A model generated the notes under the pieces. That model was given only the letters and a program-made list of their open reading frames with translations, ran no database searches and was not told the origin of the DNA. Made by a program: the position numbers and the translations under genes. DNA of 64,000 nt from JAHDHW01 sp965220465 (lineage in GTDB: Bacteria > Bacteroidota > Bacteroidia > Chitinophagales > Saprospiraceae), in the NCBI GenBank assembly GCA_965220465.1, contig CBDCPZ010000022.1, positions 1 through 64,000 of the forward strand. Reading direction: 5' to 3'. The stretch's first letter is position 1. Each line of letters opens with the position of its first letter. Shown piece after piece: positions 10,283 to 19,105 of this stretch.

Positions 10283-10439
10283 CTTGTTGGAACACTAAAA
10301 GGAACCAATCCAAACAACTTCCCTCTTTTTCAGTTATTCGTATTTCAATTGCTCCTCCGATCAAAACTGAATATCAAAAGGTTTTAAAACTTGTAGTGAA
10401 TTTGTTATATTTAAGACAATGTGTTAAAACCTTGCTCCA

Positions 10440-13400
10440 ATGAAAAATTTAATACCTTCAAAACTCTTTTTGTTTTTACTGTTGTTTTCATTTTTCAATT
10501 TATTCACATCCTTATCTTTTAGCCAATCATCACAAAAAGTATTTAACTCTGAAAAATACACCGAAGATTCCATTCAACTAATCTCTTATTGGGAAAAGTA
10601 TTGGAGATTTGATAATAATAATCAACATGACAGTGCAATTATTATTTGCCAAAATATGATTAAACTTGGAAAAGAATTAATGGCCGTTAAATACGACTCA
10701 ACCTTGTTCGAAAAATATGGAAAGGCGTATGCAGGTGTTGGTTATAATTTGATGGAGTTAGGAAAATATGACGAAGCTTTAGATTATTCAATGCAATCTT
10801 ATGATACTTTGAAAAGCAGGTTTGGAGATAGTCATATTAGGATTACTGAAGTTTTAGTAGGCATATCAATTAATTATAGCAGGAGGGGAGATTACGATCA
10901 TGCTCTGGAATACATTTTTAAGAGCTTATATGTAATGAATAACTGTTTGCCAAAAGATCACCATTATTTTGCAAATAATTATGGAACTCTGGCAAATATA
11001 TACAAGGAAAAAAAAGATTTTCCAAAAGCTGTCGAATTTGCTAACAAATCAATTATTCACAGCGAGAACTCTCCGAGGTTACCTTCAAGGTTGCTATTAT
11101 TAGCAGAAATATACTTGTCAATGGGTAAAATTGATTTAGCAAAGAATGCAATTGATAAAAGCTATTTTTTAAATAAAAAGAAAATCAAAAATCAAAAATA
11201 CACTACATTAATTTGTTTTCGTTATGGCCAAGTTTATGCTGCAAATGCTGAATTTGAATTAGCAGAATTATATTTTAATCGCTTTCTTAGTCGAATTGGA
11301 ACTCACCAAAACATTTACGAAGATTTTCCTGTTGCAGGTGATGGATATTTTGAAATTGCAAAAATACTTCAGGAAAAACATGAATATGAATCGGCTATTT
11401 TATACTACTTAAAAGCAATTGATTCATGGAATAGTTATTATGGCGAAGATCATCCGAAAGTTATTTATACACTCCAACAAATAGGAAAGATTCATTTAAA
11501 GAAAGGCAAACCTGAAAAAGCCCTTGCTCAATATCAATTGGCTCTCAACAAAACGGTTCCATCCTTTTTTTCTGCAGACTATTACATCAATCCGAAGTTA
11601 ATTGATCTTCCGTCAAATTTATTGGTTCTGGAAACTCTTTTTGTGAAAGCAAAAGCTTTTAAAGATTTGTTTCAACAAAACGACCAACTCAAAGATTTAG
11701 AAATTGCATTGTCAACTTATGAGTTGGCATTTAGCTTAATTGATAAAATGCGGGCAAACTATTTTTGGGAAAATTCGAAAGCAGAACTTTCTGAAAGTAT
11801 TGTGCCTCAGTTGGAAGAAGCCATCAACACTGCGCTTACATTTTACAATCGCACATCGGAAAGGCAATATTTGGGACAGGCGTATCAATTTATTGCTAAA
11901 AGCAAATCAATTATTCTTGCTGAAAGTATCAAAGACTTACAGGCAAGGGATTTTACCGGTGTTCCGGAATCAAGCCTTGAAGAAGAACGACATTTGAAAG
12001 AAGACGTTTCATTTTATGAAAAATTGATTTATGAAGAAGACTTAAAAGAAAAACAAGATTCTGTGAAGCTGTTTTACTGGCATAATAAATTGCTTGAAAA
12101 AAAGACGAGCTATAAAATGTTTATTTCTAAACTGGAAAAAGAATTTCCCGATTATTCACGGCAAAAAAATATCGAGGATGTTGTTTCTGTCTTTTCCATT
12201 CAAAAAGCCATTGATGATGAAACAGCTGTCATTGAATATTTTTTAGGAGATACGCAATTGTTCATTTTTGGTATTTCAAAAAGCGAAATCATTTTCAAAT
12301 ACTTACCCTTTGATACCACATTGTTTGATCATGTTCAACAATTAAAATCATTGTTTTATGATTTTCAAACCATCCAAAAAGGTGATGAAAAATTTGCATT
12401 TGAACGCTTTGCAGATCATTCTCATACTTTGTACAAAAGGCTGGTTGAATCAGTGTTAAGCCAGTTTGAGGTTAAAAACATTGTCTTTATTCCTGATGGC
12501 ATATTAAGTTTTATCCCATTCGAAAGCCTGCTAACCGCATATCCGGAAGAGGAAAAAATTATAACTTTAGATTATCGAAATTTGTCTTATTTATTTCTGG
12601 AGTACTCTATTCGCCTTGAGTACTCATCGCAATTGCTCTTTCAAAATAGACAAAACAAGAATACCAATCATTTATATCTTGGGTTTGCTCCAAAATATAG
12701 AGGTGATGAGCTTTATTCTGCTCCATCAGTCGATAGTGCAAAAATGAAAAAACTCTATCCTATTGCCAGCAGAGATGGTTTAAAACCTTTACAATTTAAC
12801 CAACCTGAAGTATCACAAATTGGGGAGCTGTTGAATGGGAATTATTATTTGGCCGAAGAAGCCGTGGAAAGTTTATTTAAAAATAATGCACCTTCCTATA
12901 AAATTTTGCATCTCGCCATGCATTCAATGACCAACGATTTGGAACCGAGATATTCCCAGCTTGTTTTCAGCGATCAATCAGATACCATTGACGATGGAAA
13001 ATTGCAGGCATACGAACTTACAAATATGCAACTAAATGCTGAATTGGCAGTGCTTAGTGCTTGCAATACCGGAAGCGGAAAGCTAAGGAAAGGGGAAGGT
13101 GTGATGAGCCTTTCAAGGGCGTTTAAAAATGCAGGTTGCCCCAATATCGTCATGAGTCTTTGGAAAGCCAATGATGCAAGTACAAAAGACATTATGGTCT
13201 CTTTTTTTGAAAAACTCAAAGCCGGAAAAGGTAAAACAGATGCCTTGAGAAAAGCAAAATTAGAGTTCCTTTCTTCATGTGAACAACAATTCACACACCC
13301 TTATTATTGGGCAACTTTTGTTCTGGTTGGAGATAATGAGCCTATTAATTTTGGAAGGCCTTGGTGGGTAACTATTTTAATTGGTCTAGGGATATTTCTA

Positions 13401-13460
13401 ACTTTCTTATTTGCTTTTAAATTTCTTAAAACAAAATTTCAAACTACTTTATCTTATTAA
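10440..13460 (+). CDS. Secreted, membrane-anchored TPR-CHAT caspase-like protein
   Basis: A 1006-residue protein. The N-terminus (residues 1-30, LFLFLLLFSFFNLF...) is a signal peptide. Residues about 50-400 are tetratricopeptide repeats (for example YAGVGYNLMELGKYDEALDY and YALKAIDSW-like units). The C-terminal third is a CHAT domain with the expected catalytic pair: His828 in LHLAMHS and Cys875 in LSACNTGSG, followed by the family signature GVMSLSRAFKNAGCPNIVMS. Residues about 975-997 (WWVTILIGLGIFLTFLFAF) form a C-terminal membrane anchor with a short basic tail. The predicted topology puts TPR and CHAT in the periplasm. CHAT proteins are clan CD cysteine proteases. The gene overlaps tail-to-tail by 17 bp with the anti-sigma-like gene, so the two are convergent. 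A role as a protease acting on that partner is inference. Confidence 0.85.
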   Translation: MKNLIPSKLFLFLLLFSFFNLFTSLSFSQSSQKVFNSEKYTEDSIQLISYWEKYWRFDNNNQHDSAIIICQNMIKLGKELMAVKYDSTLFEKYGKAYAGVGYNLMELGKYDEALDYSMQSYDTLKSRFGDSHIRITEVLVGISINYSRRGDYDHALEYIFKSLYVMNNCLPKDHHYFANNYGTLANIYKEKKDFPKAVEFANKSIIHSENSPRLPSRLLLLAEIYLSMGKIDLAKNAIDKSYFLNKKKIKNQKYTTLICFRYGQVYAANAEFELAELYFNRFLSRIGTHQNIYEDFPVAGDGYFEIAKILQEKHEYESAILYYLKAIDSWNSYYGEDHPKVIYTLQQIGKIHLKKGKPEKALAQYQLALNKTVPSFFSADYYINPKLIDLPSNLLVLETLFVKAKAFKDLFQQNDQLKDLEIALSTYELAFSLIDKMRANYFWENSKAELSESIVPQLEEAINTALTFYNRTSERQYLGQAYQFIAKSKSIILAESIKDLQARDFTGVPESSLEEERHLKEDVSFYEKLIYEEDLKEKQDSVKLFYWHNKLLEKKTSYKMFISKLEKEFPDYSRQKNIEDVVSVFSIQKAIDDETAVIEYFLGDTQLFIFGISKSEIIFKYLPFDTTLFDHVQQLKSLFYDFQTIQKGDEKFAFERFADHSHTLYKRLVESVLSQFEVKNIVFIPDGILSFIPFESLLTAYPEEEKIITLDYRNLSYLFLEYSIRLEYSSQLLFQNRQNKNTNHLYLGFAPKYRGDELYSAPSVDSAKMKKLYPIASRDGLKPLQFNQPEVSQIGELLNGNYYLAEEAVESLFKNNAPSYKILHLAMHSMTNDLEPRYSQLVFSDQSDTIDDGKLQAYELTNMQLNAELAVLSACNTGSGKLRKGEGVMSLSRAFKNAGCPNIVMSLWKANDASTKDIMVSFFEKLKAGKGKTDALRKAKLEFLSSCEQQFTHPYYWATFVLVGDNEPINFGRPWWVTILIGLGIFLTFLFAFKFLKTKFQTTLSY

Positions 13461-14262
13461 GATCTTTCATCAGTTTTTCAGCAGATCCCTTGAAAGGATG
13501 CAAGACATTTGATAAGATTTTGTCTAATTGTTTTTTTGCATTGTCAACCTCATTCAATTGAAGATAAGCTAAAGAGGAATACCAGGTTGCCTTTTCTGTA
13601 AAATTTGTTTTTACTTTTCCAAAGGCTTGTATTGCAGATTTGGGCTGACCACTTTGCAAAAGAAAAAATCCTTGATAATAGTAAAACTCATCAGGAGATT
13701 GGATTTCAAAAGAAGAATCTAATTTTTGAATATCTGAAAGCTTTTCTAATGCCTGGCTATGGTTATTCTGAGAATAAAGCGTTTCAATCTCCAACCAAAT
13801 AGCATCTATTTTTGCACTGAGTTCATTTTTTTTCTGAACAGCAGAATCAGGGTCATTTGAACGATCTGTTCCAATTAATGAATGACCAACTTGTTCTTCA
13901 GGTGAAAAATATTGAGCTGCTAATTCCTGTGGTGACGTAGGTTGAATAAAATTTTCATAAACGAAATAAACGGCCACCAAAAGCGCCAAACCTGCAGCTA
14001 TCTGAAGCAAGCGTCTAAAAATAATAATACGTCCCTTATCAGCGGAGGGTTGTTTTTTTTGATGTTGGATTGATCGAATTTTCTGACTCAAGGCCATCAC
14101 ATCATCTTCAGCCATTGCTTCTGCAATTCCTCTTTGCAGCTTCACCTCAGCGGCAAAAGAAGGATCATCAGCCATTTTTTGTTTAAAAGCTATTAGCGCA
14201 TCACCTGTTAATTTCCCTTCCAGGTATTGCTCAATCCATTCTATTTGTTCTTCTGAATTCAT
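13444..14262 (-). CDS. Membrane anti-sigma-like protein with periplasmic TPR region
   Basis: A 272-residue protein. Residues 1-60 (EEQIEWIEQYLEGKLTGD, FKQKMADDPSFAAEVKLQRG) match the short helical N-terminus common in Bacteroidota proteins encoded beside ECF sigma factors, with no zinc-binding HxxxCxxC motif. A single membrane helix lies at about residues 85-102 (LQIAAGLALLVAVYFVYE), preceded by arginines, which predicts an N-in/C-out topology. The C-terminal about 150 residues are helical with TPR-like pairs (ALEKLSDIQKLDSSFE, FYYYQGFFLLQSGQPKSAIQAFGKV). It starts 18 bp after the sigma-factor stop, which indicates an operon. The likely job is to hold the sigma factor at the membrane and sense a periplasmic signal. 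Its 3' end overlaps the convergent CHAT gene. Confidence 0.72.
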   Translation of the reverse strand: MNSEEQIEWIEQYLEGKLTGDALIAFKQKMADDPSFAAEVKLQRGIAEAMAEDDVMALSQKIRSIQHQKKQPSADKGRIIIFRRLLQIAAGLALLVAVYFVYENFIQPTSPQELAAQYFSPEEQVGHSLIGTDRSNDPDSAVQKKNELSAKIDAIWLEIETLYSQNNHSQALEKLSDIQKLDSSFEIQSPDEFYYYQGFFLLQSGQPKSAIQAFGKVKTNFTEKATWYSSLAYLQLNEVDNAKKQLDKILSNVLHPFKGSAEKLMKDLNKIK

Positions 14263-14280
14263 GTTGTTTGTAATCAGAAA

Positions 14281-14859
14281 TTATTTTAATTCATTAAATC
14301 GTTCATCCGCCTTTATCAGTTTCGTTAGTTTCTCTTTACATTGAAACTTTCGTTTTCTTGCATACCCTTCACTTCCAAAACCCATCGCTTTCGCAATATC
14401 CTCCATGTTTGTCTTATCAAAATATAATAACAACAGCTTTTGACAATCTGCTCCCAAAAGCTGAAATTTTTCACGATACAAAGCAAATCGTTCTGTCGTT
14501 TCGATTTCTTGTTCGCTATCATTTAATATTGTTAATACTTCTGCATCTTCGATTGTTACTCCACTTTTCCGCTTTTTTCGCTTTAATTTTTTAAGCCACA
14601 AATTTTTACAGATTGCAAAAAGGTAGGTATGAAAACTGCTGGTCAATTCAAGCGAATCATTTTTTACTTTCCGATAGATCACAATCAAAGCATCGTGAAA
14701 AATATCTTCGGCATCCTCGTCATTTCCACTGTTATTGATGACATGGCTTTTTATACCTGGAAAGTAGTTGTCATAAATTTCATGAAGCACATCCTCCCCT
14801 TGTTTTTTCAAACCCTGGAGGTAGTGTTGGTCTTTATTTGCTGTTTTATTTAGTGACAT
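14281..14859 (-). CDS. ECF-type RNA polymerase sigma factor
   Basis: A 192-residue protein of normal length for the family. Region 2 is visible at about residues 20-95: LHEIYDNYFPGIKSHV, the DAEDIFHDALIVIYRKV core-binding helix and HTYLFAICKNLWLKKLKRKK. Region 4 spans about residues 125-180: LGADCQKLLLLYFDKTNMEDIAKAMGF followed by YARKRKFQCKEKL, the helix-turn-helix that reads the -35 element. It directs RNA polymerase to a small regulon. It is the first gene of an operon with the anti-sigma-like gene and is divergent from the secreted-protein pair at 15040-16727 across a 180-bp gap, which makes that pair a candidate target. Confidence 0.9.
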   Translation of the reverse strand: MSLNKTANKDQHYLQGLKKQGEDVLHEIYDNYFPGIKSHVINNSGNDEDAEDIFHDALIVIYRKVKNDSLELTSSFHTYLFAICKNLWLKKLKRKKRKSGVTIEDAEVLTILNDSEQEIETTERFALYREKFQLLGADCQKLLLLYFDKTNMEDIAKAMGFGSEGYARKRKFQCKEKLTKLIKADERFNELK

Positions 14860-15039
14860 ACTTGTATCAAAATCACTTCGTCAATTTTAAAAATACATTT
14901 TTTTTCAAAGGACGGGTAACAAATTGTTGCTTTCCAGTATCAACTTTAAAATTTGGCCTTGGAAGGCTTGACTTTATGACTTCAATTAATCCTGAAAACT
15001 GTCTTTTTTATTTTTTAAAAACAAAAAACAATATGCCTT

Positions 15040-15516
15040 ATGATTAAAAATCTAATTCCATTTCTCGCCCTGATTGTTTTCCTGCCCAATATTGGTCAGG
15101 CTCAATGGGCACTTACTGCAACCGGGCAATCTTTTAGCGGTACCAACATGACGATTGGATACTCGGTTGGGGAGCTTTTTACAACTTCAATAGGCGATCC
15201 CTGTATTACAGTTCATTATTTGCCGGGTGTGATTCAATCAAGCACTGAATGTCCCACTTCGGTTAACAATGTTTTTGATGATCATTATTATCTGAAATGT
15301 TATCCCAACCCTACGGAGGATCGAATATTGATTGAGACTGACTTCCTCGATTTTCGGCAATACCAAATAGCTAATATGCTTGGACAAACAACCGCTTCGG
15401 GAATACTCGAAGGCACCGAAATTGACCTGACAACACTTGCTTCGGGAATATACCTGATTACCCTGATTTCAGACGATCAAACTATTTATAAATCATTTAA
15501 AATCATTAAACAATGA
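15040..15516 (+). CDS. Small T9SS-sorted secreted protein
   Basis: A 158-residue protein with a signal peptide (MIKNLIPFLALIVFLPNIGQ, cut after AQA) and a short domain with QWALTATGQSFSGTNMTIGY, seen in many small Bacteroidota secreted proteins. The C-terminal about 75 residues are a type A T9SS sorting domain: YPNPTEDRILIE, then GIYLITLISDDQTIYKSF. T9SS substrates are exported across the outer membrane and either released or attached to the surface. The stop overlaps the next start (ATGA at 15513-15516), so the two are translationally coupled. The start is the ATG directly before the signal peptide. The molecular role is unknown. Confidence 0.8.
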   Translation: MIKNLIPFLALIVFLPNIGQAQWALTATGQSFSGTNMTIGYSVGELFTTSIGDPCITVHYLPGVIQSSTECPTSVNNVFDDHYYLKCYPNPTEDRILIETDFLDFRQYQIANMLGQTTASGILEGTEIDLTTLASGIYLITLISDDQTIYKSFKIIKQ

Positions 15517-16727
15517 AAACCATACTTACTTTTATCTTTGCACTTTTTTTATCTACTTTATTATTTGCCCAATCACCCCCTCAACTATTTAACTTCCAGG
15601 CCGTTGCGAGGGATGCAGAAGGGAATCCAATTGAAGGTGAAACAATTATTGTTACTTATAGAATTCTTCAAGGGGGCCCAACAGGAACTGTCGTAGATGA
15701 TGGATTTGGTACTCCCACAACCGGGCCTGGGGGCTTATTTTCTTTAGAGATAAGTGGTACTCAATTTGAAGGTATCCTTTGGGAAGAAGGGCCAATGTTT
15801 TTAGAAGTCAGCATTGATGGCGTTACTGCAACACAACAGTTAGTTAGCGTACCTTACGCACTTTACGCACTAAAATCAGCAGATGGACAAGACAATTGGG
15901 GAGTCCAAGTTGTTGAGACCGACCAGACACTCGCCGGAAATGGAGCCGAAACTCCTCTTAGTATTGCACAACAAGGTGCTGAGCCGGGGATGGTACTCCA
16001 GTGGACCGGAACACAATGGCAGCCTCAGTTCGCTGGTATCCCTCCTGGAACGATTATAGCTTATGGAGGTGACATAAACAATATACCACTAGGGTGGCGT
16101 TTTTGTGATGGTTCCCTCATATCAAATACAGAACCAGGTTATGCAAACTTATTTGCTGCTATCGGAAATAATTTTGGAGGGAATAGTACTGAATTTAACT
16201 TACCAGATTTTCGAGGTAGGTTTCTTAGAGGTGTCGATAATAATCCTGATGATATAATTGATCCTGATGTAACGACCCGAACTGAAATGAACCCCGGTGG
16301 AAATACTGGTGGTTTTGTTGGCTCAGTACAAGTAGATGCAACCAGGCTACCCAATGATAATTTTGAATTAAGCACAAACGGAAATCATTCACATACTGGA
16401 ACCGCAAATGCTGCGGGTAATCATTCACATACTGGAGACACAAGCACTGACGGTAATCATTCACATACTTGGACAAGGCCATATTCTACTGATGAAGGAG
16501 GCAATGGTTTAACTTCTATTTTATGGGATGATCAAAATATGGGAAATAAACAAACAGGTACAAGTAGTAATGGCAATCATAAGCATGATCTAGATATTAA
16601 TAATGCCGGTACTCATACTCATAGTCTAAATATTGGTTCTGCTGGCAATCATAATCATAATATTACTGGTGGTGACAACGAATCGCGCCCAAAAAATGCT
16701 TATGTGCATTATATTATCAAGCTTTGA
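15513..16727 (+). CDS. Secreted protein with phage tail-collar domain and His-rich repeats
   Basis: A 404-residue protein. It has a signal peptide (MKTILTFIFALFLSTLLFA), then NFQAVARDAEGNPIEGE, which opens a beta-sandwich domain common in Bacteroidota fibre-like proteins. About residues 175-250 are a tail-collar domain (PPGTIIAYGGDINNIPLGWR, CDGS, FNLPDFRGRFLRGVDN). About residues 290-395 hold repeated histidine-rich units (GNHSHTG, GNHSHTW, GNHKHDL, GTHTHSL, GNHNHNI), ending in NAYVHYIIKL. In phage short tail fibres similar HxH units bind metal in a trimeric fibre, so a trimeric metal-bound surface fibre is plausible. It is translationally coupled to the T9SS-sorted protein upstream. No other phage gene is nearby, so this is a host surface protein rather than a prophage part. 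Confidence 0.8.
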   Translation: MKTILTFIFALFLSTLLFAQSPPQLFNFQAVARDAEGNPIEGETIIVTYRILQGGPTGTVVDDGFGTPTTGPGGLFSLEISGTQFEGILWEEGPMFLEVSIDGVTATQQLVSVPYALYALKSADGQDNWGVQVVETDQTLAGNGAETPLSIAQQGAEPGMVLQWTGTQWQPQFAGIPPGTIIAYGGDINNIPLGWRFCDGSLISNTEPGYANLFAAIGNNFGGNSTEFNLPDFRGRFLRGVDNNPDDIIDPDVTTRTEMNPGGNTGGFVGSVQVDATRLPNDNFELSTNGNHSHTGTANAAGNHSHTGDTSTDGNHSHTWTRPYSTDEGGNGLTSILWDDQNMGNKQTGTSSNGNHKHDLDINNAGTHTHSLNIGSAGNHNHNITGGDNESRPKNAYVHYIIKL

Positions 16728-16860
16728 ATATTACATCACTAAAGAGAACAAAGGAGGTAAATATTTTATGAAATGTGTACCCTACTAAGCTCAGGCTATC
16801 ACAACACCCTAGATAATCTCAAAAATTCTCAATTATTTTTCACTCAAAAAACTCAAAATC

Positions 16861-18093
16861 ATGAAACGAACAAACATTTTTATCGCATTAGTAACTATCA
16901 TTGCTCTTACAATTTTCAGCTGTCAAAAAGTCAATCCATTAACTCCTCAGAAAAGTGATTTACAACCCGCGACTAACTTTAAAAAAATTAGTACTCCTGA
17001 AGCTCGATTGGTACTGAATCCCACAAGTATTCCGTCCCTAAACCATAAACTGCCAGCCTTTGATCTGGACCATTTCAGAGCAACTCACCGCCCGATTGAT
17101 ATTTTTGAAGTATTCACCATCGAAAAAGAAGATTTGCCTTATTTGGTTGATGATCTTGAGCAGGAACTTACTGGTGGAAGATCAACTGTAGTTTTGGAAG
17201 CTGGCTCGGTGGATGGATTGGCTGATGCGATTGACGAAGCTGGAGAAGATGGGAAAGTTATTGTAGAAGCCGGAACGCATTATGAATCTGGAAGAGTCCT
17301 AATTGGACTCGATGAGGTAAAAATTATTGGTCAGCCGGGGGCTGTTATTGAATCTGGCGCATCAGATTTTATGCCTGCTTTGCATATTAAAAATGCTGAA
17401 GAAGTTAAGATTCAAGGCTTGGAAATAGTATCTACTGGTTCAAGTGGAACTTTAGGGATTCTTATTGAAAATTCAGAAGAGACTAAGATTAAGAATAATA
17501 CTCTTTTAGGTTTTGATCTTACTATTGCAAATGAAAAAAGTGATGAAACCAAGATTACTCAAAACACAATTATGGGTTCTGGCGATAATGATTGTATCGT
17601 TATCATTAATGGTGAAGAGGTTAAAATTCTAGGAAACGACCTCTCCAATGGATTTTTTGGAGCTTGGCTTTGTGATGAAGATGGAAAATACAAATACAAC
17701 ACGACTCATGGTAATATTATTGGTGTAATTCTTTGTAAAGTTCCTGATGCTTCTTTCCCTTTGCCTGATGGAGGATTCACTGGTGCTGATAAATCAGGAA
17801 CTGATTGGAAAGTGAAATACAATTCCTCAAATAACAATATTTGGGAGGGCTATCTTGCTATTGATGGAGCGAACAACAATTCCATAAAACATAACAGTGC
17901 ATCCGGCAATGGAACCTATGCTATTGAATTGGCTGGAGATTCTTATCGGTTTGGTTTTTTGACACCTACTTCTTTTGAAAATAATGTAAAAGCAGGAAGT
18001 GGCAATGACGATATTACGATCAAAGATTGCGGCGAAGATAATTCTGTAAATGGTGGAGATCAGATAGATACTAATTTGGATCCTTGTAGCTAA
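16861..18093 (+). CDS. Lipoprotein with right-handed beta-helix repeats
   Basis: A 410-residue protein. The N-terminal segment FIALVTIIALTIFSC is a lipoprotein signal with the lipobox Cys at about residue 21. After a linker (to about residue 110) comes a parallel beta-helix: coils such as AEEVKIQGLEIVSTGSSG, SEETKIKNNTLLGFD, SDETKITQNTIMGSG and GEEVKILGNDLSNG recur with a period of about 22-25 residues. These folds occur in carbohydrate-active and adhesive proteins, including NosD-like helices. No catalytic Asp set of a pectinase is evident. The (E/D)E(V/T)KI motif at each turn is unusually regular. It is likely membrane-attached; the substrate is unknown. A strong terminator follows. Confidence 0.78.
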   Translation: MKRTNIFIALVTIIALTIFSCQKVNPLTPQKSDLQPATNFKKISTPEARLVLNPTSIPSLNHKLPAFDLDHFRATHRPIDIFEVFTIEKEDLPYLVDDLEQELTGGRSTVVLEAGSVDGLADAIDEAGEDGKVIVEAGTHYESGRVLIGLDEVKIIGQPGAVIESGASDFMPALHIKNAEEVKIQGLEIVSTGSSGTLGILIENSEETKIKNNTLLGFDLTIANEKSDETKITQNTIMGSGDNDCIVIINGEEVKILGNDLSNGFFGAWLCDEDGKYKYNTTHGNIIGVILCKVPDASFPLPDGGFTGADKSGTDWKVKYNSSNNNIWEGYLAIDGANNNSIKHNSASGNGTYAIELAGDSYRFGFLTPTSFENNVKAGSGNDDITIKDCGEDNSVNGGDQIDTNLDPCS

Positions 18094-18128
18094 ATTTAAA
18101 CCTTAAAATTTCAAATTTCGCCAAGTGA

Positions 18129-18161
18129 AGAGCCTACTAAAATTTTAGCAGGCTCTTTTTT
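18129..18161 (+). terminator. Rho-independent terminator
   Basis: The stem AAGAGCCT/AGGCTCTT, with inner CTAAAA/TTTTAG and a T6 run, lies about 35 bp past the stop of the beta-helix lipoprotein. Confidence 0.85.
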
Positions 18162-18218
18162 AAGGTGACAGTAATAAATTATTGATAATTCCGTCAAACT
18201 AATTTTAAATAATAATCT

Positions 18219-18226
18219 TACATTTG
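18219..18226 (+). promoter_or_regulatory. Possible -7 box (TACATTTG) of the lipoprotein promoter
   Basis: TACATTTG matches the Bacteroidota -7 consensus TAnnTTTG and lies 24 bp before the start of the next gene. A convincing -33 TTG is not seen, so this is tentative. Confidence 0.35.
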
Positions 18227-18249
18227 CGAAAATATAAAACCAGAATATT

Positions 18250-18987
18250 ATGAAATACTTGCCCGGCTTTATTCTTATTATGTTTTCCATCATTTTTACA
18301 GGTTGTTTTGATATTCTTGAAGACCTCTCCCTGAATGCAGATGGGTCAGGAAAATACAGCATTACCTTTGACATGGATGGGATCATCAATGATCCAATGA
18401 TGAAAGAAATGATACTGGAATCAGTTAAAAAGGATGCAAATTTAGCACTTGGTGAAAATGAAAAAATCGTTATAGATTCTACTGTTTATATGAAAGATGA
18501 CCCGCAATTTGCTAAATTTAAAGACAACAAAGCTTTGTGGGAAACGGCAAAAATGCACATGGTCGTAAATGAAGAAACCGGCAAAATGTTTGTCAATTTC
18601 GGATTTGATTTTGATGAAGTCGGCGATATTGACGCTTTTTTTAAAAACTTAAATGACAATAGCGATTCTCAGAATATGTTTGCGGGTTTTGACCAGATTG
18701 TTAGCGGCAGCAATTTCCTTTTTAAGAAAAAAAGCCTTACAAGAATGCCTGCTACGAAAAGTGACGATTCCATTAAAGATAACTTTGGAGAAGAGGATTT
18801 GGCCATGCTAAAAATGTTTATGACAGATTCGAATTTAAAAACTACTTATAGCTTTCCAGGGGCGGTAAAAAAATCCAGTATCCCTAACGCTGTGGTTAAT
18901 AAAAATGAAGTGACCGTTTCAATACCACTGCTTGATCTGATGGAAGGCAAGGCTATGATGGATGGGGAAATAAAGTTTAAAAATTGA
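18250..18987 (+). CDS. Uncharacterised lipoprotein
   Basis: A 245-residue protein. The N-terminus MKYLPGFILIMFSIIFTGCF is a lipoprotein signal with Cys at residue 19. The mature part begins DILEDLSLNADGSGKYSITF, a pattern seen in small Bacteroidota lipoproteins of unknown role. The rest is mixed alpha/beta with a Met- and Asp-rich middle (MKEMILESVKKDANLALGEN) and ends in strands (NEVTVSIPLLDLMEG). No catalytic motif is recognised. It is monocistronic: a terminator precedes it, and a repeat and an opposite-strand gene follow. Confidence 0.7.
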   Translation: MKYLPGFILIMFSIIFTGCFDILEDLSLNADGSGKYSITFDMDGIINDPMMKEMILESVKKDANLALGENEKIVIDSTVYMKDDPQFAKFKDNKALWETAKMHMVVNEETGKMFVNFGFDFDEVGDIDAFFKNLNDNSDSQNMFAGFDQIVSGSNFLFKKKSLTRMPATKSDDSIKDNFGEEDLAMLKMFMTDSNLKTTYSFPGAVKKSSIPNAVVNKNEVTVSIPLLDLMEGKAMMDGEIKFKN

Positions 18988-19012
18988 TACTCATTTTGAA
19001 GTTCGAGGTTCC

Positions 19013-19047
19013 AAGTTTGAAGTTTGAAGTTTGAAGTTTGAAGTTTG
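19013..19047. repeat. Tandem AAGTTTG heptamers (five copies)
   Basis: Five exact head-to-tail copies of AAGTTTG followed by AAG and a T run. Looser related words (GAACCTCGAACTACAAACC) follow to about 19100. The array lies between the convergent ends of the lipoprotein and cysteine-desulfurase-like genes. Similar AACTACGAACCATAAACT words lie near 61890. Confidence 0.75.
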
Positions 19048-19105
19048 AAGTTTTTTTTAACCATGAACCTCGAACTACAAACCAAAAACTACAAACCAAA
19101 AACCA

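Noticed and set aside
16225..16482. Minus-strand frame opposite the His-rich repeats
   Set aside because: It is the antisense shadow of the repeated GNHSH codons and has no independent features.
520..16727. Prophage, suggested by S74 and tail-collar domains
   Set aside because: There are no capsid, terminase, portal, sheath or lysis genes; the proteins have signal peptides and lie among host genes.
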